From positions 1-61,985 of the IMG/VR virus record IMGVR_UViG_3300032053_000071: a stretch of 61,985 nucleotides of DNA; one strand, given 5' to 3'. This DNA is from a virus. Each line of letters opens with the position of its first letter. Position 1 is the first letter of the stretch. The translations under genes were made by a program, and so were the position numbers. Below are positions 50,062 to 56,276 of the stretch, one piece after another. The notes beneath the pieces are model-generated. The model saw nothing but the letters and a program-made list of their open reading frames with translations, ran no database searches and was not told the origin of the DNA.

Positions 50062-50082
50062 TATCTTTACAAAACAAAGATA
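50062..50082. promoter_or_regulatory. Divergent promoter with interleaved -7 boxes
   Basis: On the minus strand TATCTTTG (50082-50075) is a perfect -7 box for the leftward late block (ATG at 50049). On the plus strand TATCTTTA (50062-50069) faces the winged-helix gene (ATG at 50097). The two boxes form an inverted repeat only 5 bp apart, so polymerase binding in one direction would exclude the other. This is a natural place for an early-late switch. Confidence 0.7.
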
Positions 50083-50096
50083 ATAAATTTAATCAA

Positions 50097-50549
50097 ATGA
50101 AATCACGGAAGAACGACTACCTGAAATATTGGAAAGTCATCAGGCAATTTATCAAATCAAAGTATGGGATTGGTCAGGCCGACCTAGACATGCTACTCTT
50201 TCTATATTCAGAAGGATATTTCAAGAAGACAGACTTCCTAAAGTTTAACAATATTCTAAGTTGGGATGTGAATAGATTTGAACGCATGAGACAGAATGAT
50301 TGGATCTCAGTTTTTAGAAAAGGTGTTGGACGTACATGCGCTATCTATGAGCTGTCCTACAAGGGGACTCGTATGATTGATTCGATATACAAGAAACTTA
50401 GCGGAGAAGAAATCCCATCAACAATGAATGGAAACCCCATGTTCCACAGAAATGTAAAGTACTCCGACAAGGTGTATAAGAATATGATTATAGAAATGAA
50501 TAAAGAGATTAGGGATTTAAGACAACGACAACGTCTGACTCCCGAATAA
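50097..50549 (+). CDS. Winged-helix DNA-binding regulator
   Basis: The 150-residue protein has the order YLKYWKVIRQFIKSKYGIGQADLDMLLFLYSEGYFKKTDFLKF, then WDVNRFERMRQNDWISVFRKG, then YELSYKGTRMIDSIYKKLSG. It looks like a MarR-type winged helix (helix, recognition helix, beta-wing, dimer helix). It is transcribed away from the late block from a promoter interleaved with the late one (50062-50082), so control of its own and late transcription is likely. Its 3' end overlaps the groES gene tail to tail by 41 bp. Confidence 0.75.
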   Translation: MKSRKNDYLKYWKVIRQFIKSKYGIGQADLDMLLFLYSEGYFKKTDFLKFNNILSWDVNRFERMRQNDWISVFRKGVGRTCAIYELSYKGTRMIDSIYKKLSGEEIPSTMNGNPMFHRNVKYSDKVYKNMIIEMNKEIRDLRQRQRLTPE

Positions 50550-50772
50550 TGCTAAACTGCTCATCGCCAATTATCATGGTGTACCCATGAGCCTTGTCAT
50601 AGTATATCTCATCCCCTTCGTTGATAACCGTCACGTCAGTGCCCGGTTTATGAACGATGGCTCGCTTGTAGCGTAACTGATTGGTGTCTTCTCCTGAAAG
50701 AATCAAACCTGACTGAGTCTTAACCTCTTCGTCAATGGTCTTTATTACGATGTATTTGCCTATTGGTTTCAT
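50509..50772 (-). CDS. groES: Co-chaperonin GroES
   Basis: The start is set at 50772 (MKPIGKYIVIK), one base after the upstream stop, giving 87 residues. The longer frame from 50820 would overlap the 94-residue gene. It has the full GroES order: N-terminal KPIGKYIVIKTIDEE, mobile loop TQSGLILSGED, KRAIVHKPGTD, EGDEIYYDKAHGYTMIIGDEQFSIIRESDVVVVL. It would cap the phage GroEL encoded two genes upstream. It is slightly shorter than E. coli GroES (97). Part of a groEL-orf-groES operon. Confidence 0.93.
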   Translation of the reverse strand: MKPIGKYIVIKTIDEEVKTQSGLILSGEDTNQLRYKRAIVHKPGTDVTVINEGDEIYYDKAHGYTMIIGDEQFSIIRESDVVVVLNP

Positions 50773-50773
50773 A

Positions 50774-51058
50774 TTAAAAATCGGTATTTGCCCATATTGG
50801 TCCGTTCTCAATTCCATCAAATGCTGTTCTTACGTTGTCCTCAAAGTGCTCGATGGCATCCTCGAATGGCATACCGTCTACATACACCAAGACGTCAATG
50901 CACTTGCTTACTGAATAGATGAGCCTACCCTCGTCAAGTTCTACCCCTATTACTGCCTCGTTGAACCCATCTGCTCTCACGAACTCAGTCTCGGGATATG
51001 CGTTTAGTATTTTACTTAGCGTCTGACTCATACGTTCTTGCCATTGTAATGATTGCAT
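50774..51058 (-). CDS. Hypothetical protein between groEL and groES, 94 residues
   Basis: The protein starts MQSLQWQERMSQTLSKILNAYPETEFVRADGFNEAVIGVELDEGRLIYSVSKCIDVLVYVDGMPFEDAIEHFEDNVRTAFDG. The second half (GFNEAVIGVE...RLIYSVSKCIDVLV...EDAIEHFEDNVRTAF) looks like a small alpha/beta phage protein I have seen uncharacterised elsewhere. It overlaps the GroEL 3' end by 47 bp and ends one base before groES. Translational coupling suggests a chaperonin-related role. No proof. Confidence 0.75.
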   Translation of the reverse strand: MQSLQWQERMSQTLSKILNAYPETEFVRADGFNEAVIGVELDEGRLIYSVSKCIDVLVYVDGMPFEDAIEHFEDNVRTAFDGIENGPIWANTDF

Positions 51059-52628
51059 TAGTGCTTAGGATTGTAACTGCTACGCTGACTGCGTTCTGAA
51101 GCGCACTTCTCGTAACCTTCAATGGGTCAATAACACCCATCTTGATAAGGTCGCCCTTCTCTCCTGTTTTCAAGTTATAGCCAAATCCAGCCTCTTCCTG
51201 CCCATTATAGATGTTTGTGACACATAACCCTGCATTCTCCAATATCTGCGTCAGAGGGGCTTGCAATGCGTCACGAAGTATGCTCGCAGCCACCGATTCC
51301 TCAGCAGTTGTGAAGTCAGAAACTTTAATCTCGCTGATTACCTCAACGAGTGCCTTGCCTGCACCCGGAAGGATGCCTTCCTCTAAAGCAGAACGAACTG
51401 CACAGACAGCGTCATCGACTCTGTCGTATAGCTCTTTCTGCTCAAGGTCGGTATTTCCCCCTACGAAAATTACTCCTATACCGCCTGTTAAGGAAGCAAT
51501 ACGCTCCAACAGGAAGTCTTTATCGTTCTTACGAGTAGCAGCAGCATGCGCGTCCCACAACTGCTTAACTCTCTCGTCAATTGTCTCCTTTTTTGCTCTT
51601 ACGTCAGACTTTAGGATAACAGTCTTGTCCTTGCTAACAATAACCTTTGCCGCATGGCCTAGGTCTCCGAAATTTATATGACTTAGATCGTCACCTGTTT
51701 TCTCGCTGTAGTATGTCGCACCGACACTAATCGCTATGTCATGCATCAGTTCATGCTGCTTGTATCCAAAGTTTGGAGGAGCAACAGCACACACTTTCAA
51801 ATTACCCTTCACCACATTTGCCGCTAGCGTGTTTATCACGTTAGGATTACATGGGGAGATGATAAGTAATTTCTTGCCCTCAGTAATAATTGGTTTTAGT
51901 ACGTTCTCAATCTGAAGGATGTTGGCTATCTCCATGTCAGCTACGAAAATCATCACATCCTCAAAAACACACTCGTCTTTCTTTTGGTCGTTGATGAACA
52001 TAGGACTAAGATACCCCCTGTCAAACTTTAACCCCATAGTCGTCTCCGCATACGTGTCATGACTCTGACTCTTCTCCACCGTAACAATACCGGTCTTGCC
52101 TACGTCCTTGTACACCTCCGCAATTATCTGCCCAATGCTTCTATCGTTATTCGCTGATATGGTCGCCACATCAGACAACATCTTTGTATTTACTTTCTTG
52201 CTCTTAGCTTTCAACTTCTCCACTACCTTGTTACTCATCTCCACCAAGTGTCTCAGAACCTCAGTTCGGTTATGGCTGTCCGTTATCTTCTCAAGACCAC
52301 CTAGAACAAGTGCCTCTGTCAAGACAATTGCCGTAGTCGTTCCGTCACCTGCTGCGGTAGCAGTCTTGTCCGCCGCCTCCTTCATCATTCTTACCGCTAG
52401 GTTCTCCACCGGATCAATCAAGTCCACAGACTTAGCTACGGTTACACCGTCCTTAGTTACCGTAATGCCATGAGTATGTTCAGGAGATTCAATCAAGACA
52501 GTATTACCCGAAGGGCCTAGTGTACTTTTAACAGCTCGTGACATTTTCATTACACCGCTGATGAGTTTCTGTCTACCTGTTGCGCCAAACTGCAAGTCTT
52601 TTGGAGAGTATCCGTTCATTTGATTCAA
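51012..52628 (-). CDS. groEL: Chaperonin GroEL
   Basis: The 538-residue group I chaperonin keeps the nucleotide-binding signatures KSTLGPSGNTVLIESP and AAGDGTTTA (94-100), and the ATPase region YDRVDDAVCAVRSALEEGILPGAG (with the catalytic Asp). The apical domain is complete and ISANND is present. The C-terminal GGM tail of bacterial GroEL is missing; it ends MARTYESDAK. It has a strong promoter (-7 box 52650-52643). With groES it forms a phage chaperonin probably dedicated to folding capsid or tail proteins. It diverges from bacterial GroEL throughout the apical domain, arguing against recent transfer. Confidence 0.95.
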   Translation of the reverse strand: MNQMNGYSPKDLQFGATGRQKLISGVMKMSRAVKSTLGPSGNTVLIESPEHTHGITVTKDGVTVAKSVDLIDPVENLAVRMMKEAADKTATAAGDGTTTAIVLTEALVLGGLEKITDSHNRTEVLRHLVEMSNKVVEKLKAKSKKVNTKMLSDVATISANNDRSIGQIIAEVYKDVGKTGIVTVEKSQSHDTYAETTMGLKFDRGYLSPMFINDQKKDECVFEDVMIFVADMEIANILQIENVLKPIITEGKKLLIISPCNPNVINTLAANVVKGNLKVCAVAPPNFGYKQHELMHDIAISVGATYYSEKTGDDLSHINFGDLGHAAKVIVSKDKTVILKSDVRAKKETIDERVKQLWDAHAAATRKNDKDFLLERIASLTGGIGVIFVGGNTDLEQKELYDRVDDAVCAVRSALEEGILPGAGKALVEVISEIKVSDFTTAEESVAASILRDALQAPLTQILENAGLCVTNIYNGQEEAGFGYNLKTGEKGDLIKMGVIDPLKVTRSALQNAVSVAVTILSTNAIITMARTYESDAK

Positions 52629-52642
52629 TTTGATTTATGCCA

Positions 52643-52671
52643 CAAAGATAGAGAAGATGATTTAACAAACA
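52643..52671 (-). promoter_or_regulatory. Promoter of the groEL-groES operon
   Basis: A perfect -7 box TATCTTTG (minus strand 52650-52643) lies 15 bp before the ATG at 52628. A TTTG-containing -33 region at about 52671-52668 is spaced about 18-19 bp upstream. The AATCAAATG leader follows. Confidence 0.78.
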
Positions 52672-52689
52672 AATAAATTTGGATGTCTA

Positions 52690-52713
52690 TTAGAGACCTA
52701 AAAAGGTCTCTAA
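52690..52713. promoter_or_regulatory. Perfect inverted repeat upstream of the groEL promoter
   Basis: TTAGAGACC (52690-52698) and GGTCTCTAA (52705-52713) are perfect 9-base arms around TAAAAA. It sits about 20 bp upstream of the -33 box. It could be an operator or a hairpin insulating the promoter from upstream leftward transcription. Confidence 0.5.
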
Positions 52714-52736
52714 TGACGGAATGTCAATTTCTTGCT

Positions 52737-52862
52737 TCCCTACTCTCTCTATATATTTATTCTTCTTCTTCTTTTTTTTATGACTACAGTTTCTCTTTAA
52801 AATTGACATTTTTGACATTAGTATTAAAAATCAATAAGTTAGATAAATATAATCGGTATAAA
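52737..52862 (+). repeat. AT-rich intergenic element, copy B
   Basis: This is the diverged counterpart of 4880-5017 in the same orientation: CCCTACTCTCTCTATATAT, a T/C-rich stretch, TTGACAT-N5-GACATTAGTA near 52803-52822, then AATCAATAAGTTA and CGGTATA. Unlike copy A it is not followed by a gene in that direction. A 60-codon frame from 52683 runs through it but has low-complexity composition and is discounted. Two copies on either side of the early block suggest a protein-binding or replication element. Confidence 0.65.
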
Positions 52863-52899
52863 TAGTCTCATAGTAGTGTCGAATATAAACATAAAAGAA

Positions 52900-52926
52900 G
52901 GGAACCTAGAAAGGTCCCCCGTTTTT
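52900..52926. terminator. Terminator-like hairpin
   Basis: GGGAACC (52900-52906) and GGTCCCC (52913-52919) pair around TAGAAA with one mismatch. On the plus strand GTTTTT follows, and on the minus strand CTTCTTTT follows. It lies 38 bp past the stop of the leftward gene 52964-53191 and is most likely its terminator. Confidence 0.7.
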
Positions 52927-52963
52927 CGTAAAACAAAAGTACAAATTTGGTGATAATTTACAA

Positions 52964-53191
52964 CTATCCCATACAGCTATCCCCCTTAGACATGTTGCCT
53001 AATGATACAGCTTCAGCCATAATTGACACCTTTTCTGACCTCTTCATGACGTTTTTTACCTCTACAGCTTTCTGTATTCCTGTTCTGCTGTTGGGTCTGT
53101 TGTTAATCATCATACCGCATTCCATGGTTAAACCGGGGCCTGCATTCTTTTGTTGGTAGATGCTGTTTGATAAATCTAACGGCTTTCTCAT
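52964..53191 (-). CDS. Hypothetical protein, 75 residues
   Basis: The protein starts MRKPLDLSNSIYQQKNAGPGLTMECGMMINNRPNSRTGIQKAVEVKNVMKRSEKVSIMAEAVSLG. It has its own promoter (-7 box 53219-53212), a terminator downstream, and normal composition. I therefore prefer it to the rightward frame 52947-53159. No domain recognised. It sits in the control region between groEL and the iterons. Confidence 0.68.
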   Translation of the reverse strand: MRKPLDLSNSIYQQKNAGPGLTMECGMMINNRPNSRTGIQKAVEVKNVMKRSEKVSIMAEAVSLGNMSKGDSCMG

Positions 53192-53211
53192 ATTAAAAAA
53201 TTTAGTTGATA

Positions 53212-53219
53212 CAAATTTA
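53212..53219 (-). promoter_or_regulatory. Promoter -7 box for the 75-residue gene
   Basis: TAAATTTG on the minus strand, 20 bp upstream of the ATG at 53191, matches TAnnTTTG. Confidence 0.5.
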
Positions 53220-53237
53220 GTAAATTATTCTGAAGGT

Positions 53238-53366
53238 TTAGATGGTAGTAGTATTTGGGTTATACCCCCATTTGACGTTGACCTGGCCGATCCCGAAGTC
53301 GATTTTATTTTGAGGGGTGGGGGTGCTACTTCGTCTACGCCTCCCCGTTATTTTGGCGTTTTTCAT
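53238..53366 (-). CDS. Small basic protein, 42 residues
   Basis: ATG at 53366 to TAA at 53240-53238 encodes a peptide starting MKNAKITGRRRRSSTPTPQN and ending YNPNTTTI. It has an Arg cluster followed by a polar tail. The opposite-strand frame 53160-53387 overlaps the 75-residue gene and looks less protein-like. Support is composition and collinearity with the next leftward gene only. Confidence 0.4.
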   Translation of the reverse strand: MKNAKITGRRRRSSTPTPQNKIDFGIGQVNVKWGYNPNTTTI

Positions 53367-53374
53367 ATTAGTAT

Positions 53375-53408
53375 TAATCATATATAGTAACTAATCATAT
53401 ATAGTAAC
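53375..53408. repeat. Tandem 17-bp direct repeat, two copies
   Basis: TAATCATATATAGTAAC occurs twice head to tail without mismatch (53375-53391, 53392-53408), at the left edge of the 530-bp non-coding control region. Confidence 0.85.
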
Positions 53409-53473
53409 CATTAATACATTATGATTTTTCACATATTGCAATTAATTACATATCGAGATAATTAACGCATGGT

Positions 53474-53572
53474 ACTAACGGCAAAGCATATACGCAAATT
53501 CAATTATGAATAACTAACGGCAACGTGTATACGATGGGCAACCTCCCACTACTAACGGCAACGAATAAACGA
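53474..53572. repeat. Iteron array, three copies, period 38-39 bp
   Basis: ACTAACGGCAA followed by a variable GnnTAnACG block starts at 53474, 53513 and 53551. The 22-base units share the first 11 bases exactly and the spacing is 39 then 38 bp, close to an integral number of helical turns. A degenerate relative (GTAACGGCAT) lies near 53743. The region 53409-53863 has no convincing gene. The array precedes the HTH-like protein at 53926. This is the pattern of replication-initiator or partition iterons. Confidence 0.75.
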
Positions 53573-53686
53573 AGGTACTTAATACTAATTTGCAACAATG
53601 TTGCATATATAGTTTTTTGTAATATGAACTAACTTGTTGATTGTCAACATATTACATATTAAAAGTAGCCTAAAAAAAGTTATAAT

Positions 53687-53722
53687 TATATTTGTTTTAT
53701 AAAAAAATTATTCGTAGATTTG
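53687..53722 (+). promoter_or_regulatory. Tandem -7 boxes facing the early block
   Basis: TATATTTG at 53687-53694 and TAGATTTG at 53715-53722 both match TAnnTTTG on the plus strand, about 200 bp upstream of the gene at 53926. Either could start the rightward early transcript, leaving a long untranslated leader that includes the palindrome at 53864. Confidence 0.45.
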
Positions 53723-53863
53723 TATTCTATTAGTTGATACAGTGAGTAACGGCATCCTAGCCGAACAGGCAAGTAATGTAGTTTTTTGACATACGGCAAT
53801 AAATTAAAGAAAGGTAAAAATTTCATTGGGAGTACTATGTACTTTAATGAAAAAAACAAAAAA

Positions 53864-53879
53864 GTGCACTCGAGTGCAC
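53864..53879. promoter_or_regulatory. 16-bp palindrome, site 1 (perfect)
   Basis: GTGCACTCGAGTGCAC is a perfect palindrome 47 bp before the ATG at 53926. Four copies of this site occur in intergenic positions of the early block, each 30-50 bp before a start codon. It looks like an operator or a ParB-type centromere site. Confidence 0.78.
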
Positions 53880-53925
53880 AAATTAACAAAGTAATTTTTT
53901 TTAATCATTTATAAATTTAAACAAC

Positions 53926-54447
53926 ATGCAAAACAACATCACAAAAATCGAGACAAGCGTAACGCTTACAAAAGTGCTATTAGTTAAACAAATTAGTCAA
54001 TTGAATGGAAAGGAATTCAGTATTCAATTGCAACGAGCAAATTTGTATTTTCAAGCATCGGAAAACTTTAAGCTTCAAAGCACAAAAGACGAATTACAAA
54101 AGTTGAATGTAAATTTTAAAGACAAGTACGAATATTTTTCGCAAATGTTCGGGACAGAAAAATCGCAAACCGCGAAATTAATTCGTGTAGGTAGTTTAGA
54201 CAGTCAAATCATTAGCGACTATATGTCTAATAACAAAAATCATAGTTTAACCGAATTGGATAATTTACGAAAAGTCGACAAGGATATGAATACAACCGCC
54301 GAAAAACCTACCGAAAAAAGTGAGACAGAAAAACCGTCCAAATTTACGACTGCAAAGAAAGGTATTGATATTAAGATAAATTCGGGGGTTACTACTGAAG
54401 ATATTAAAGAAGCTATAAAGTATCTGAAAGGATTGGATATTAAATAA
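53926..54447 (+). CDS. HTH-like DNA-binding protein next to iterons, candidate initiator/ParB-like
   Basis: The 173-residue protein starts MQNNITKIETSVTLTKVLLVKQISQLNGKEF. Residues about 70-92 (YFSQMFGTEKSQTAKLIRVGSL) read as a helix-turn-helix similar to the central HTH of ParB/KorB-like proteins. An acidic, Lys/Thr/Pro-rich linker (130-145) and a C-terminal helix (TTEDIKEAIKYLKGLDIK) follow. It is the first rightward gene after the iterons and the first palindrome and ends in a strong terminator, so it is probably expressed alone and autoregulated. Family membership is my inference. Confidence 0.62.
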   Translation: MQNNITKIETSVTLTKVLLVKQISQLNGKEFSIQLQRANLYFQASENFKLQSTKDELQKLNVNFKDKYEYFSQMFGTEKSQTAKLIRVGSLDSQIISDYMSNNKNHSLTELDNLRKVDKDMNTTAEKPTEKSETEKPSKFTTAKKGIDIKINSGVTTEDIKEAIKYLKGLDIK

Positions 54448-54450
54448 TCA

Positions 54451-54476
54451 TAGGGGGTTCGCCCCCTATTTTTTTT
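54451..54476 (+). terminator. Rho-independent terminator
   Basis: A perfect 7-bp stem TAGGGGG/CCCCCTA with a TTCG tetraloop (54451-54468) is followed by eight T. It begins 3 bp after the stop of the HTH-like gene. Confidence 0.93.
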
Positions 54477-54501
54477 CAAAAAACTATCATACCTCGGCTC
54501 A

Positions 54502-54528
54502 TGTGGTCAATGTGGTCAATGTGGTCAA
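54502..54528. repeat. 9-bp tandem repeat, three copies
   Basis: TGTGGTCAA is repeated three times without interruption, just after the terminator at 54476 and upstream of palindrome site 2. Could be a short binding array or replication slippage. Confidence 0.8.
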
Positions 54529-54584
54529 AATATATAATGAGGAGTTTGAGTTTGTGTGTTATGGTTACGGCAGTAGTGGTACGA

Positions 54585-54600
54585 GTGCACTCGGGTGCAC
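54585..54600. promoter_or_regulatory. 16-bp palindrome, site 2 (one change)
   Basis: GTGCACTCGGGTGCAC differs from the perfect palindrome by one central base. It lies 48 bp before the ATG at 54649, directly followed by a T-arm-like GGGTTCGACTCCC hairpin (54604-54616). Confidence 0.75.
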
Positions 54601-54648
54601 TTTGGGTTCGACTCCCAGTGTCGTGCTAATCAAATTAAATCAACAGTT

Positions 54649-54843
54649 ATGAAAAAGTACATTTTAGGTATTCTGTCAGCGTTTTACGCAATGTGTTCAG
54701 TGGGTGCAATGTGGGTATTTTACAACATGAAACTACCTCCGTATGTGGCAATCTTCTTAATTGTCAGTTGTCTTGTATTCTGTGCAATATCGTGCCACTT
54801 GTGGGAGGTGGAGTTAAAGAAAAAGGAGGTGGAGAATGATTAA
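54649..54843 (+). CDS. Two-helix membrane protein, 64 residues
   Basis: I chose the start at 54649 (MKKYILGILSAFYAMC); the longer frame from 54595 would begin inside the palindrome. There are two transmembrane helices (YILGILSAFYAMCSVGAMWVFY and VAIFLIVSCLVFCAISCHLW) with a charged C-terminal tail (EVELKKKEVEND). It overlaps the next gene by 8 bp. It could be a superinfection-exclusion or membrane accessory protein, but nothing specific supports this. Confidence 0.72.
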   Translation: MKKYILGILSAFYAMCSVGAMWVFYNMKLPPYVAIFLIVSCLVFCAISCHLWEVELKKKEVEND

Positions 54844-55168
54844 GGCAATGTATTCAATACAGGAGATAACGCCAAACGACATAACTATACTTGTCGAAGA
54901 TGGCGGAATAGCGTCAATACATAAAACAGAGGACGCTAGCGAAAGGTATCTGACATCGTATTATCAAAACAATTGTGACTATCCACTCATGGACGGCATC
55001 ATGTGGGATAGGCTCAATGAGGGCAAAGTGTACCTCAAGGATTGGTTTAACAAAGACAAGATAGACCAAGATATGATTGACGATGCGTTGATGTGGCTAT
55101 GTCCACATGCAGACGGCTTCGAGCAAGTAGAATTTGGATTTTTAACTAATCAATTTTTCAGAGTATAA
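54836..55168 (+). CDS. Hypothetical acidic protein, 110 residues
   Basis: The protein contains MYSIQEITPNDITILVEDGGIASIHKTEDASERYL, then WDRLNEGKVYLKDWFNKDKIDQDMIDDALMWLCPHADGF. It is acidic and soluble, predicted alpha/beta. It overlaps the membrane protein gene by 8 bp. No family recognised; likely a small early host-takeover protein. Confidence 0.7.
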   Translation: MIKAMYSIQEITPNDITILVEDGGIASIHKTEDASERYLTSYYQNNCDYPLMDGIMWDRLNEGKVYLKDWFNKDKIDQDMIDDALMWLCPHADGFEQVEFGFLTNQFFRV

Positions 55169-55178
55169 AACAAAACAC

Positions 55179-55310
55179 ATGGACAAACTAACGTACACAA
55201 TCAAACTAATTGTAATCTACATCGTAGCATTGGCAGTCCTCGGACTGTCATCATGCCGTATGACACGCAACGGATGCCCTGACACATGGGGCAAAGTCGG
55301 ATACAAATAG
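55179..55310 (+). CDS. Small predicted lipoprotein, 43 residues
   Basis: ATG 55179 to TAG 55308-55310. The peptide starts MDKLTYTIKLIVIYIVALAV and continues LGLSSCRMTRNGCPDTWGKVGYK. A hydrophobic signal segment ends in LSSC, a match to the lipobox, leaving a mature part of about 18 residues with a second Cys. Tiny lipoproteins with this tail occur in Bacteroidota phages. The stop codon's G is the first base of palindrome site 3. Confidence 0.6.
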   Translation: MDKLTYTIKLIVIYIVALAVLGLSSCRMTRNGCPDTWGKVGYK

Positions 55311-55325
55311 TGCACTCGGGTGCAC
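55310..55325. promoter_or_regulatory. 16-bp palindrome, site 3 (one change)
   Basis: GTGCACTCGGGTGCAC, identical to site 2, lies 29 bp before the ATG at 55355 and is followed by five T. It could act as an operator, or its hairpin plus T-run could also end the upstream transcript. Confidence 0.72.
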
Positions 55326-55354
55326 TTTTTAATTACCAATCAAACCAAAAAAAA

Positions 55355-55444
55355 ATGACAATTATCGTATCAATCGCCTTTGTGTTCCTATATGTGGTAT
55401 GCTTAGGTGCATTACTTGACATCTTAAACCAAATCACAAAATGA
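55355..55444 (+). CDS. Membrane peptide, 29 residues
   Basis: ATG 55355 to TGA 55442-55444. The peptide starts MTIIVSIAFVFLYVVCLGAL with one hydrophobic helix and a short polar end. Its stop overlaps the next start (ATGA), supporting translational coupling. Function unknown. Confidence 0.45.
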   Translation: MTIIVSIAFVFLYVVCLGALLDILNQITK

Positions 55445-55671
55445 CAACATGCATAAAATGTGGCAATGCAATGCCGTTGCTACGACTTACAAAGTATGGA
55501 TACAAACATTGTGTCAACTGCTCAAGTGTTCAGCGTGTCGGTGGAGTACCAATTACCAACCACAAGACAGGCAACACGATACAGGTAGTGGACAAGAATG
55601 TAGCAGACAACATAATCAGATTATCAACACGCAAAGGCTACGGCGTATGCAGTGGCATGAAACATAATTAA
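55441..55671 (+). CDS. Small zinc-ribbon protein, 76 residues
   Basis: The N-terminal zinc ribbon is CIKCGNAMPLLRLTKYGYKHCVNC (Cys4 with CxxC pairs at about 4-7 and 24-27). A conserved-looking GGVPITNHKTGNTIQVVDKNVADNI segment and RLSTRKGYGVCSGM follow. It is probably a nucleic-acid-binding or regulatory protein. It is similar in scale to other early phage zinc-ribbon proteins in this block. Confidence 0.75.
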   Translation: MTTCIKCGNAMPLLRLTKYGYKHCVNCSSVQRVGGVPITNHKTGNTIQVVDKNVADNIIRLSTRKGYGVCSGMKHN

Positions 55672-55672
55672 C

Positions 55673-55906
55673 ATGAAAAGTAAAGAGTATCACTATTGGG
55701 TAAGCCAATGTCAAAAAGGTTTCAAGTTAGAAGATAATGACGACAGCTATCAATACTTAGCAGATGAAACACTATATATAGACTACGACTTGTATGTGTA
55801 TAGAGTTGACGATGTCATATATGCCGTACACTACAAAGAACCCGTACTTACAATGGATGGGTACTACCCAAAAGACATAGACTACAACCATTACATCATT
55901 AATTAA
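55673..55906 (+). CDS. Hypothetical acidic protein, 77 residues
   Basis: This small Tyr/Asp-rich protein starts MKSKEYHYWVSQCQKGFKLEDNDDSYQYLADETLYIDYDLYVYRVDD. It is very acidic and aromatic. It shares the Tyr/Asp character of the 423-residue protein downstream, but no motif links them. Function unknown. Confidence 0.65.
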   Translation: MKSKEYHYWVSQCQKGFKLEDNDDSYQYLADETLYIDYDLYVYRVDDVIYAVHYKEPVLTMDGYYPKDIDYNHYIIN

Positions 55907-55917
55907 AACCAACAAAC

Positions 55918-56274
55918 ATGGAACTAAAATTCAAAAACGGGTGGAATGTTTCACTCAAAGAATGCGACTCAACTATTAAGTTGATGGCATTGAAGGATAA
56001 CTGTGGTAAGGTATTCTCAAATGAGCTTACTCACGATGAGTTGGCAACGAAGCTGTCGGAAATAATGGAGTTGGGCGAACACGACTACATCAAGTGGAAG
56101 GTTGTATTTTATGAAGGCAACAGTAACGACTTCTACGGGTGGGATGAAGTCGGTCACAAATACTTTGACAGAGAACCGAGCGAGGAAGAAATGTATGATG
56201 TGATGGATGAATTGGGTGCTGGCGATGCTCGGATTTACGATACCAATATGAAATACTTAAAAACAATCAACTAA
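55918..56274 (+). CDS. Hypothetical protein, 118 residues
   Basis: This acidic protein starts MELKFKNGWNVSLKECDSTIKLMALKDNCGKVFSNELTHDELATKLSEIMELGEHDYIKWKVVFYEG and ends ARIYDTNMKYLKTIN. It has a mixed alpha/beta prediction. Palindrome site 4 follows 2 bp after its stop. No family recognised. Confidence 0.68.
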   Translation: MELKFKNGWNVSLKECDSTIKLMALKDNCGKVFSNELTHDELATKLSEIMELGEHDYIKWKVVFYEGNSNDFYGWDEVGHKYFDREPSEEEMYDVMDELGAGDARIYDTNMKYLKTIN

Positions 56275-56276
56275 AA

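Noticed and set aside
52683-52865. 60-residue rightward frame upstream of the control region
   Set aside because: It runs through the inverted repeat and the AT-rich element, with a Ser/Leu/Tyr-rich translation that reflects base composition. There is no overlap coupling or promoter.
53160-53387. 75-residue rightward frame in the control region
   Set aside because: It overlaps the better supported leftward gene 52964-53191 (with promoter and terminator) and has no family resemblance.
54553-54628. Possible complete tRNA gene around the T-arm GGGTTCGACTCCC
   Set aside because: Only a T-arm and a short pairable acceptor are present. The anticodon stem would need an 8-base loop and no variable region, and the total length is about 60 nt. 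Kept only as a tRNA-like observation.
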